The notes below the pieces were generated by a model that saw only the letters and a program-made list of their open reading frames with translations, ran no database searches and was not told the DNA's origin. DNA of 33,344 nucleotides from assembly GCA_020852075.1 (NCBI GenBank), contig JADZBN010000010.1, positions 1-33,344 of the forward strand, in the 5' to 3' direction. Positions 8,103 to 15,762 of the stretch are shown here, one piece after another. Within the stretch, counting starts at the first letter, position 1; every line of letters starts with the position of its first letter. The DNA is from Bacteroidia bacterium (lineage in GTDB: Bacteria; Bacteroidota; Bacteroidia; AKYH767-A; 2013-40CM-41-45). Made by a program: the position numbers and the translations under genes.

Positions 8103-9347
8103 ATGAAACAACTCATCTCCTTCCTTGCATTTCTGATTCCTGGTACTACCATGATTACAGCGCAGCCCTGCATGCCTAATACCTCTTCACTGGTATTTGA
8201 CGGATTGTCTTCTTATGTAAGCTTCAGTACGGAAAACGGACTTAATCCGACAGATGCCATTACCGTTGAAGCCTGGATAAAAGCCGATGCATGGGGCCAG
8301 TTTTATTGGGAGAACTCGATCGTTTGTAACAGTGGATGGAGTCTTGGAGAGGAAGGATATGTATTGCGGGCGGGCGGAACGGGTGAACTTTCTTTTGCTA
8401 TTGCGGGCATGGATACCAGCGGTACGCCGGTAAGCTGGGTGGATGTTATAAGCGGAGATTCTGCCCTTACCCTGAATACCTGGACACATGTTGCCGGAAC
8501 ATTTGACGGAAACCAGTTAGCCATTTTCATTGACGGGAACCTGGCCGGTACCGTCCCCTTTCCCGGAACCATTGTACCGTCAGTGGATTATTTATTTAAA
8601 ATAGGAAAGCTTGCAGATGACAATCAACCAGAAGACCGATTTTTCAGCGGGATGATTGATGAGGTACGCATATATAACAGGGCACTTTCCCAGGCGGAAA
8701 TTCAGTCCGGGATGAACCATCAAATTGATACGGCTTCTGCAGCAGGACTCGTAGGTTACTGGCGGATGAATGAGGATACTGGCACTGCAGTGGGTGACCT
8801 GGGTTTGGGAATGAATACCGGCTTAGCACTCAACACAAATTGGACAGACACGGTTCCCTTTTCTGATACACTGCCGGTTCCGATTATCACCTGGAACGGC
8901 AATGAACTCGTTTCCACGCCTGGCATGCAATACCAGTGGTTTTTCAATGGGGATTCTGTACCCGGTGAAATTTTTCAGACCTATATACCCCTTCTGAATG
9001 GATTGTACACGGTATCTGTTGCAGACTCCAATGGATGTATATCAGCTTCACTGCCTTATATTTTTACCACGGCAGGTCTGAATGAAAATTCCGGGAATGG
9101 GCGCCTGATGCTATGGCCGGTTCCATCCGGACAAAGAGTTTACATAAATGGAACCGGAAACATGCAGCATCAGGAACTTACCGTAATCAATTCAATGGGC
9201 ATGGTTGTTTTCAAAGCAAATGTATCCGGGTTGGAAGTATCTGGAGAAAATCGTGTATTAAATGTATCAGGTTGGGCAAGGGGTGTTTACCTGGTACAGG
9301 TTTCAGGATCCTCTGAATTGAAAACAACAAGACTCGTTGTGCAGTAA
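8103..9347 (+). CDS. Secreted LamG/concanavalin A-like domain protein with T9SS type A C-terminal sorting domain
   Basis: LamG pattern (DAITVEAWIKAD...WTHVAGTFDGNQLAIFIDGNLAGT...FSGMIDEVRIYNRALSQAEI) and C-terminal LMLWPVPSGQRVYI...WARGVYLVQVSGSSELKTTRLVVQ. Start moved from 8022 to 8103 because MKQLISFLAFLIPGTTMITAQ is a clean signal peptide. Confidence 0.87.
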   Translation: MKQLISFLAFLIPGTTMITAQPCMPNTSSLVFDGLSSYVSFSTENGLNPTDAITVEAWIKADAWGQFYWENSIVCNSGWSLGEEGYVLRAGGTGELSFAIAGMDTSGTPVSWVDVISGDSALTLNTWTHVAGTFDGNQLAIFIDGNLAGTVPFPGTIVPSVDYLFKIGKLADDNQPEDRFFSGMIDEVRIYNRALSQAEIQSGMNHQIDTASAAGLVGYWRMNEDTGTAVGDLGLGMNTGLALNTNWTDTVPFSDTLPVPIITWNGNELVSTPGMQYQWFFNGDSVPGEIFQTYIPLLNGLYTVSVADSNGCISASLPYIFTTAGLNENSGNGRLMLWPVPSGQRVYINGTGNMQHQELTVINSMGMVVFKANVSGLEVSGENRVLNVSGWARGVYLVQVSGSSELKTTRLVVQ

Positions 9348-9354
9348 CAGATGT

Positions 9355-10365
9355 TTAAATCTGGAGACCAACCACCAGAACATCGTCCACCTGTTCAAAT
9401 TTTCCTTTCCAGTTTTCAAAATAGGCTTCAAGGGTTTGCTGCTGCTGGTACATAGTACTTTCATGAATGGACAGCACCAGATCCTTGAATTTTTTAGTCA
9501 TTATCTTTTTCCCGTCAGGCCCGCCAAACTGATCGGCATATCCGTCCGAAAACAGGTATAACCGGTCCCCCGGCTGAAGGTTTATGGATTGTATTGAAAA
9601 GTTGCGGTCTTCGTCCTGATTAAATCCACCGATAGGCAGCTTGTCGGGTTTTATCGAATCCGCCTGGTATTTCCGGATCATGTATAACGGACGGTTCGCT
9701 CCGGCAAATTCTACCAGCATTTTACCGAAGTCAAAACAACATAGCGCAATGTCCATACCGCCGTGTGATGCGGTTTCTTTTTGACGGAGGGCATCCACAA
9801 TTCCATCGTTGAGTTTTTTCAGTATCGTGTCCGGTCCACCAATGTCCTTTTGACCGGTAATCTGGTGAAGGAGGGAACTTCCGACCATACTCATGAAGGC
9901 ACCGGCAACGCCGTGTCCTGTACAATCCGCAACCGCCAGGTAGATTTTATCATTTACCTGTTCAAAAAAATAAAAATCTCCGCTGACAATATCTTTTGGC
10001 TTGTAAAGGACAAAAGCGTCCGTAAAGTGTTTTTTAAGGCTTTCCGTTTTTGGCAGAATGGCGTACTGAATATTTCTTGCGTAATTCAGACTGTCAATAA
10101 TTTCCTCATTCTGCTGTGAAATACTGATGTTTTTTCTTTCCAGTTCCCATTTTTGCATCATTACCTGATAGGACCTTTCACTGACTTTTTCGGAAAGCTT
10201 TTTATTTTCATCCCGGAAACGTTTATTTGCCCAACGGAAATACACCCAGCCGCCAATAAGCACAAACAGGTTAGTAAAAATGAGAAACCAGGTAATGGTG
10301 TCACCAAACAGTACCGGTTCGGGTCCGGTCTGACGAAGCAGGCAAACAGTACTGATCAGATTCAA
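9355..10365 (-). CDS. SpoIIE/PP2C-family serine/threonine phosphatase, membrane-anchored (SiaA-like)
   Basis: GDFYFFEQVNDKIYLAVADCTGHGVAGAFMSMVG and LFSDGYADQFGG motifs; one N-terminal TM segment plus coiled coil. The start at 10365 is TTG, so the exact start is uncertain. Confidence 0.87.
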   Translation of the reverse strand: MNLISTVCLLRQTGPEPVLFGDTITWFLIFTNLFVLIGGWVYFRWANKRFRDENKKLSEKVSERSYQVMMQKWELERKNISISQQNEEIIDSLNYARNIQYAILPKTESLKKHFTDAFVLYKPKDIVSGDFYFFEQVNDKIYLAVADCTGHGVAGAFMSMVGSSLLHQITGQKDIGGPDTILKKLNDGIVDALRQKETASHGGMDIALCCFDFGKMLVEFAGANRPLYMIRKYQADSIKPDKLPIGGFNQDEDRNFSIQSINLQPGDRLYLFSDGYADQFGGPDGKKIMTKKFKDLVLSIHESTMYQQQQTLEAYFENWKGKFEQVDDVLVVGLQI

Positions 10366-10569
10366 GTTGTGGATGTATGGAAATGAGGATGCAGAACCTG
10401 CTGAATGGATAAGTTCACGAAAATAGTATTTATGGTGTAAGTTTCACATTTTTTCCTGTACAGGCCCTATAGTGAAGCCCTTGGTTGGTTCCAGGATAGC
10501 CCGGCCGGAGGGGACAACAGGTATGATTTCCTCGCGGGAGCCACAATTTCAGGAGTTAAAATGAATTTT

Positions 10570-10577
10570 TATTTTTG
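10570..10577 (+). promoter_or_regulatory. Candidate -7 element TATTTTTG upstream of the SiaB-like gene
   Basis: Matches TAnnTTTG, 13 nt before the ATG at 10591. Confidence 0.45.
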
Positions 10578-10590
10578 AACGGAATCTGTA

Positions 10591-11148
10591 ATGGGCATGC
10601 AAACCGAAGACAGCATTTATGGTTTATTACATAAAATGGAGGAGGACAGGATTATTCTCAGTTTTAAAGGTCAAATCACACCCGAACTACTTGCTTCTGT
10701 TTACAGGATCATGGAGGTCAGGATGAACCATGAGAAGGAAGAGCCCCGACGGAAAAAAAAATTCTACCATATCCTGGTGGAATGCCTGCAAAATGTCTAT
10801 CATCACATGGGCAGCCTGAAGGAAGAAACCCGGGAAAGGGATAATGCGGCTATCTTTATGATTGGTTACGGTAAGGGCGCAAGTTATAGAATCATTACCG
10901 GCAATTTCATCCAGAATAAAAATGTGGAAATCCTGAAATCACGTATCGAACATATTAACAGCCTCTCACCTGAAGCATTGCGTCAGTATTATGTGGAGCA
11001 GCTTGCCGGGACAGAACTTTCGGAAAAAGGCGGTGCCGGCCTGGGACTGATTGACATGGCACGGAAGTCAGGCCAGAAACTGGAATACAGTTTTCATGAG
11101 GTTTCATCCACCCTTTCCTTTTTTAGTTTATCCGTTACCATATATTAA
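10591..11148 (+). CDS. SiaB-family protein kinase (GHKL-like fold)
   Basis: 185 aa; N-box-like VECLQNVYHH, G-box-like EKGGAGLGLIDMARKSG; directly followed by a SiaC-like gene. Confidence 0.8.
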   Translation: MGMQTEDSIYGLLHKMEEDRIILSFKGQITPELLASVYRIMEVRMNHEKEEPRRKKKFYHILVECLQNVYHHMGSLKEETRERDNAAIFMIGYGKGASYRIITGNFIQNKNVEILKSRIEHINSLSPEALRQYYVEQLAGTELSEKGGAGLGLIDMARKSGQKLEYSFHEVSSTLSFFSLSVTIY

Positions 11149-11159
11149 AACACCCCTGC

Positions 11160-11537
11160 ATGGACCCACTGGTTATTGAAGAGAGCATTAAAACCCCGTC
11201 TGTTTCTTTTGATCCCTCCTCCGGAGTCCTTGTCATTAAGGGCAAGTCCATACCGGAAAACTCCCTTGAATTTTACCGGCCTGTTTTTGAATGGCTGGAT
11301 AACTATTCACATACTCCGGCCTCTTCCACGGAAATTCAGGTCCGGCTCGATTATTTTAATACGAGCTCCTCAAAATGTATGCTGGATATTTTCAGAAAAC
11401 TGGAAGCAGTCCATAGCGGTGGCACCGGAAAGGTAAAAGTTTGCTGGTACTATGAATCGGAAGACGAGGATATGATGGAAGCGGGCGAAGATTATAAGGC
11501 CCTGGTAAAAATCCCGTTTGAACTCATTAGCATTTAG
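11160..11537 (+). CDS. SiaC-family regulatory phosphoprotein (DUF1987)
   Basis: 125 aa; VRLDYFNTSSSKCMLDIFRKLE contains the family-typical YxNTSS segment; C-terminal WYYESEDEDMMEAGEDY. Confidence 0.85.
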   Translation: MDPLVIEESIKTPSVSFDPSSGVLVIKGKSIPENSLEFYRPVFEWLDNYSHTPASSTEIQVRLDYFNTSSSKCMLDIFRKLEAVHSGGTGKVKVCWYYESEDEDMMEAGEDYKALVKIPFELISI

Positions 11538-14500
11538 TCAGGGTTTGTCTGTTTTTTTTCGCCTTGTTGATACGGATGAAATGATTCTTCTCAGAGCATC
11601 CGTTCTCAGGGTGATATAAAGCAGGAAGGTCATCAGCCATACCATACACAGGTTTACCACAAATGTGTCAGTAGTTTTTCCGAAAAGATTTTTTACTGGT
11701 GCGAAAAAAATACTTCGTATCCACTGTTGCCCCGGTTGTATTTTGTAAACGGGTTCATATCTCTGGATAATATGATTATTGTAAACCGATATCCGTTCGG
11801 TTGTATTGCTGTTTCTCACCATTTCATCAAGGCTCTCATTCTGATATTCCTGTTTCAGTATATTGAATGAATCCAGTTGTTGTTGGCCGGAAGTGAGAGC
11901 ATTAATCTTACGTTCCTTTTTATCACTGGCTTCAGCATACATCCTGATGTAATATTCCTTAACTGAATTAAGAAAATCCCTGGCCAGATCTGTTTGAGGA
12001 AGGGTCATCCGGTCCATCATTTGGGCAATGGAATGACTGTTAAAGGAAGACGGCAACACCAGCGCCGGATCATTCAGCTCATTTTTTACCAATACCAAAA
12101 CATCCCTTACGGAGTCTGGCGGATGTCCCTCTGTGAGGAGACGGCTGGCTTTGTCAATGCGCTCCCGCATTACCGGCAACCACCAGTCCTTACGGTAGGT
12201 CGCCTGACTCATAACCGCATCCATGGGGAAGAATAACTTTTCAAACGGATTATCCCGGAATTGTGCGACTGATAATGCTTCAAAGGCCCAACGTGAGGCC
12301 ATGATATCGCCGATAAACGGTACCTCACCCTGACGGGTTATGACGGGATTGAGTTTTTCAAAACGTACAATTACCCCGCTCAGCAGGATTTGCGGAATTA
12401 TCAGAAAGGGTATGAGGATGTAAATGGTAACCACGGAATCAAGAGCGGAGGAAATATTCAGTCCAAGGAGATTGGCAAAGCAGGAGATGGAAAACAATAC
12501 CAGGAAGTAGGTTCCCCACATATCATGGATGCCCAGAATTAGATTCCCGATCAGGATAAAGGACATTGCCTGAATGGCAGAGAGGAAAAACATCAGGGTG
12601 ATTTTTGCAAAGAGATAGCTGTTCCGGCTAAGGTGTAGGAATTTTTCCCTCTGAAGGATTTTTCTGTCCCGGATGATTTCTTCCGCACTTACCGAAAGCC
12701 CGAGAAACAGGGATACAATCACGCAGATAAAAAGCCAGGCAGGAATATTCGGGTTGTCACTGAAGATGTACTTTTCTCCCGGGCGTGAATACCTGAGGAT
12801 ACATGCAAGTATTCCCGACAACAGAGGAGCTTCCAGCAGGTTTATCATCAGATATTGCCGGTTACTCAGTTTACTCATGAAGTCCCTGCTGAAAAATGTC
12901 CGGAACTGTTTAAGGATACCGGCTTTTTTTACGTGAGGAACCTCATGGGTCTGGCCGTCTTCTGTCGAGGACTCCTTAGTGGCGTTATTTATAAAAATGC
13001 GGTTCCATTCTTCCGGCGTGATCCTTCTGTTTTTTGTCTGATTCCCGAATTCATCTACTTCTTTCAGTTCAATGATATTGAACAATTGTTCGGGATTAAT
13101 GTTTCCGCATGCCGGGCATTCCCCCTGATCGGCATCCGCATAGCCGATCTGCTTCCTGAAATAAATGAGTGAATCGGGTGCATTTCCGAAATACACAGGA
13201 TAACCGCCCGTATCAAGTATCAGAAGCCGGTCAAACAACCTGAAGATATCCGAAGAGGGCTGATGGATAACTACGAAAACCAGTTTGCCTGTCAGGGCAA
13301 GTTGCTTCAGCAGATCCATAACATTTTCCGCATCCCGGCTGGACAATCCCGAAGTGGGTTCATCAACAAACAGGATGGAAGGCTCCCGGATCAGTTCCAG
13401 GGCGATGTTCAGGCGCTTCCTCTGTCCTCCGCTGATGGTTTTATTGAGTGGATTTCCTACCCGGAGGTCTCTGGTTTCCGTAAGACCCAGTGATTCCAGT
13501 GTGTCCATCACCTTCCTGGATATCTGCAGATCATCAAGATCACCGTAAACCAGCCTTGTATTATAAAAAAGGTTCTGGAATACAGTCAGCTCTTCGATCA
13601 GCAAATCATCCTGCGGTATATTGCCAATCAGGCCGTCAGATTTTTCATGATTTTCATACAGGTCAGTCCCATTAATAAAAATGTTGCCTGATGAAGGACG
13701 GGCTGTGCCATTCAGAACATTCAGCAGGGTGGATTTCCCTGCGCCACTGCTTCCCATGACGCCGATCATTTGCCCGGAACCTGCACGGAAGGTCAGACTG
13801 TGCAACCCCTTCTTCCCGTTTTTGAAGGTGAATTCAAGTTCCCGGGTTTCAAAACGGATATCCGTTTTTTCGCCGCCTTCCATAAAACAGCGAAGGATAT
13901 CACTGAAATATAACGGTTGTATTTTTTGCCCCCTTAATACGGCTCCCTGCGCAAAAACCGTTACCACACCGGCCAAAACCGGTTGCCCGTTGACTGTAAG
14001 GGACTCCCTGCCCGAATACCTGAGGAAAAATATTCCTGCCCTCCGGATATATACAAATACCAGTTGTCCGTCGGTATCTGCATGCCTGAGAAATTTCGCA
14101 CGACCTGATGAGCTTACAAGCTGACTGCCTGCAACAAGAACCTGATCCGAGTCTAATTTCTCCGTCTGTAAAACAGTTTCGGCCAGTGCCAGGCAAATGG
14201 TGTGATCTTCAGGGCCGATGGTAAAAACGGAAGAAACGGTATCAAGAAATTCCCGCTCAGGCGCAGTCATTTCTTCATCGGAACTGTTCATGAATTGCAC
14301 CAGTCGCATGAACACAATGTACTTTTGCCGCGTATTGAGTTCCTTATTGATTTCCGTACATATCCTGAGCGCCTTTACCGAACTGACGGCAATCTTTTTT
14401 CGCGTTCTTGCCGGATCATCTACGCCCTGCAGCGCGGCAAGTTGTCCGTCAAATACATCCAGGTATTCTGCAACCCGATGCAGGCTGATTTGCTGCTTCA

Positions 14501-14600
14501 GAAATTGTTCCACCAGCACACGGCTTTTCATTGTGAGCCGTTCCAGGCTGGCGCCAATGGCAAAAAGTTGTAATAAGGCCCGTAAAATCCGTTCACTCAT
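11538..14600 (-). CDS. ABCG-type ABC transporter with fused ATPase and permease, and N-terminal TerB-like and FHA-like regions
   Basis: 1020 aa; Walker A GVMGSSGAGKSTLLN, signature ISGGQRKRLNIALEL, Walker B SILFVDEPTSGL, H-loop VVIHQPSSD; several TM segments in the C-terminal half; N-terminal TerB-like helical stretch (about aa 85-145) and beta-rich SGRESLTVNGQPVLAGVVTVFAQGAVLRG (about aa 175-235). Confidence 0.85.
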   Translation of the reverse strand: MSERILRALLQLFAIGASLERLTMKSRVLVEQFLKQQISLHRVAEYLDVFDGQLAALQGVDDPARTRKKIAVSSVKALRICTEINKELNTRQKYIVFMRLVQFMNSSDEEMTAPEREFLDTVSSVFTIGPEDHTICLALAETVLQTEKLDSDQVLVAGSQLVSSSGRAKFLRHADTDGQLVFVYIRRAGIFFLRYSGRESLTVNGQPVLAGVVTVFAQGAVLRGQKIQPLYFSDILRCFMEGGEKTDIRFETRELEFTFKNGKKGLHSLTFRAGSGQMIGVMGSSGAGKSTLLNVLNGTARPSSGNIFINGTDLYENHEKSDGLIGNIPQDDLLIEELTVFQNLFYNTRLVYGDLDDLQISRKVMDTLESLGLTETRDLRVGNPLNKTISGGQRKRLNIALELIREPSILFVDEPTSGLSSRDAENVMDLLKQLALTGKLVFVVIHQPSSDIFRLFDRLLILDTGGYPVYFGNAPDSLIYFRKQIGYADADQGECPACGNINPEQLFNIIELKEVDEFGNQTKNRRITPEEWNRIFINNATKESSTEDGQTHEVPHVKKAGILKQFRTFFSRDFMSKLSNRQYLMINLLEAPLLSGILACILRYSRPGEKYIFSDNPNIPAWLFICVIVSLFLGLSVSAEEIIRDRKILQREKFLHLSRNSYLFAKITLMFFLSAIQAMSFILIGNLILGIHDMWGTYFLVLFSISCFANLLGLNISSALDSVVTIYILIPFLIIPQILLSGVIVRFEKLNPVITRQGEVPFIGDIMASRWAFEALSVAQFRDNPFEKLFFPMDAVMSQATYRKDWWLPVMRERIDKASRLLTEGHPPDSVRDVLVLVKNELNDPALVLPSSFNSHSIAQMMDRMTLPQTDLARDFLNSVKEYYIRMYAEASDKKERKINALTSGQQQLDSFNILKQEYQNESLDEMVRNSNTTERISVYNNHIIQRYEPVYKIQPGQQWIRSIFFAPVKNLFGKTTDTFVVNLCMVWLMTFLLYITLRTDALRRIISSVSTRRKKTDKP

Positions 14601-14745
14601 ACCGGTTCAGGATTTCTTTTTTTGTTTCGGGAAAGTACAAATTAATCTTTATCCCTGACCCGGATGACAAAACCGGTTCGATTACGTAATGTGACAAAGC
14701 ACGTTGGCATGCAGTACCTGAAATGAGGTCAGTTGCCCGGAGGAT

Positions 14746-14772
14746 AAAAAAGCCCAGACTAAAGTCAGGGCT
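14746..14772 (-). terminator. Rho-independent terminator downstream of the lipoprotein gene
   Basis: AGCCCAGAC-TAAA-GTCAGGGCT stem with one internal mismatch (14751-14772), followed on the minus strand by TTTTT. Confidence 0.7.
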
Positions 14773-14790
14773 GTATCCTGGTAAATGTGC

Positions 14791-15642
14791 TTAACCTATG
14801 AGGTTGGTACGCACCTTAGCGACTGCGACGGATAACTGTTCGAGTTTATCCCTTGTCAGGTCTGCAGGGGAGGTAAGGGTGTCATACGATTTTTTCAGTT
14901 CTTCCACCCCGGCCAGAAGCTTGGCAGTTTCGGGATTTTTCTTCAATTCAGTGAGCAGGCTGATCAGATTTTCAACATATAGCTTTTGATTGTAAATCTT
15001 TTCAAAAACAGGTTCGTTTGCCGGTGTCCTATTCAGGTTTTTCATAAGTTCAAGGCTCAGGTATTGCACCTCTATAATGGCACCTGCAAGAACGTGTGTG
15101 GCATCCAGCAGCCGGTTGTTGTTTCGAAGATAGCTGTCTGTTTCTGAATAAGCCCGGTCAATCATTTTTACCAGTGAATCCCTGTTCCCTGAATTTTCCT
15201 GGAAGCTTTCCGTAAAGGCATCAAAGGTTTCCTGTACATTCAGCCTTTCAGCCACCTTCCGGGTTGTTGCATAGTAACTCAGGAGATCCTGATTTTGGCC
15301 GTAGAAGGCAGCGTATGCCATATCAATACCATACACTCCGTAATTGATGGCTTTTTTAAAGGTAGTATTATAACGGCTCTCGTTAGTGGTTGGATTCAGC
15401 AAATCTTTATTAAAGGGAACATTATTCTGGTAAATCGCGCTGATGATCTCCATGGGAGAAGGCAGATTGGCGATGGTATAGAAAAATTTAAAATCAATCA
15501 GCTCCTTGGTTTTTGCGGACATGGTATCCTGTATCATTCGTGTGGTATCCGTAACCTGTTCGTTATTTTCCTGAGATGAATTCGAACAGGAGGTGGTTGT
15601 CAGCACAGCAGGAACCAGCGCAATCAGAAAATATTTTTTCAT
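14791..15642 (-). CDS. Conserved hypothetical helical lipoprotein
   Basis: Lipobox signal MKKYFLIALVPAVLTTTSCSNSS; helix-rich remainder. Start placed at internal ATG 15642 rather than 15687. Confidence 0.75.
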   Translation of the reverse strand: MKKYFLIALVPAVLTTTSCSNSSQENNEQVTDTTRMIQDTMSAKTKELIDFKFFYTIANLPSPMEIISAIYQNNVPFNKDLLNPTTNESRYNTTFKKAINYGVYGIDMAYAAFYGQNQDLLSYYATTRKVAERLNVQETFDAFTESFQENSGNRDSLVKMIDRAYSETDSYLRNNNRLLDATHVLAGAIIEVQYLSLELMKNLNRTPANEPVFEKIYNQKLYVENLISLLTELKKNPETAKLLAGVEELKKSYDTLTSPADLTRDKLEQLSVAVAKVRTNLIG

Positions 15643-15658
15643 GAGGGAATATTTGTTG

Positions 15659-15666
15659 CAAAAATA
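15659..15666 (-). promoter_or_regulatory. Candidate -7 element TATTTTTG upstream of the lipoprotein gene
   Basis: Plus strand CAAAAATA = minus strand TATTTTTG, 16 nt before the ATG at 15642; supports the shorter start. Confidence 0.45.
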
Positions 15667-15762
15667 GAAAGGAAACCCAGATTTCAAAGCATTCGGGCGG
15701 AGGCAGCCATTTCACCGGCACGCCTGAATCATGGAAATGTTCTACATTAGTCCGTTACCATA

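Noticed and set aside
13681-14124. 147-aa plus-strand ORF and neighbouring long antisense ORFs (e.g. 14218-14658) inside the ABC transporter gene
   Set aside because: Fully antisense to a well-supported CDS with conserved ABC motifs; shadow ORFs of the coding strand.
14670-14705. GGTTCGATTAC resembling a tRNA T-loop
   Set aside because: No flanking T-stem, anticodon arm or acceptor stem could be found around it.
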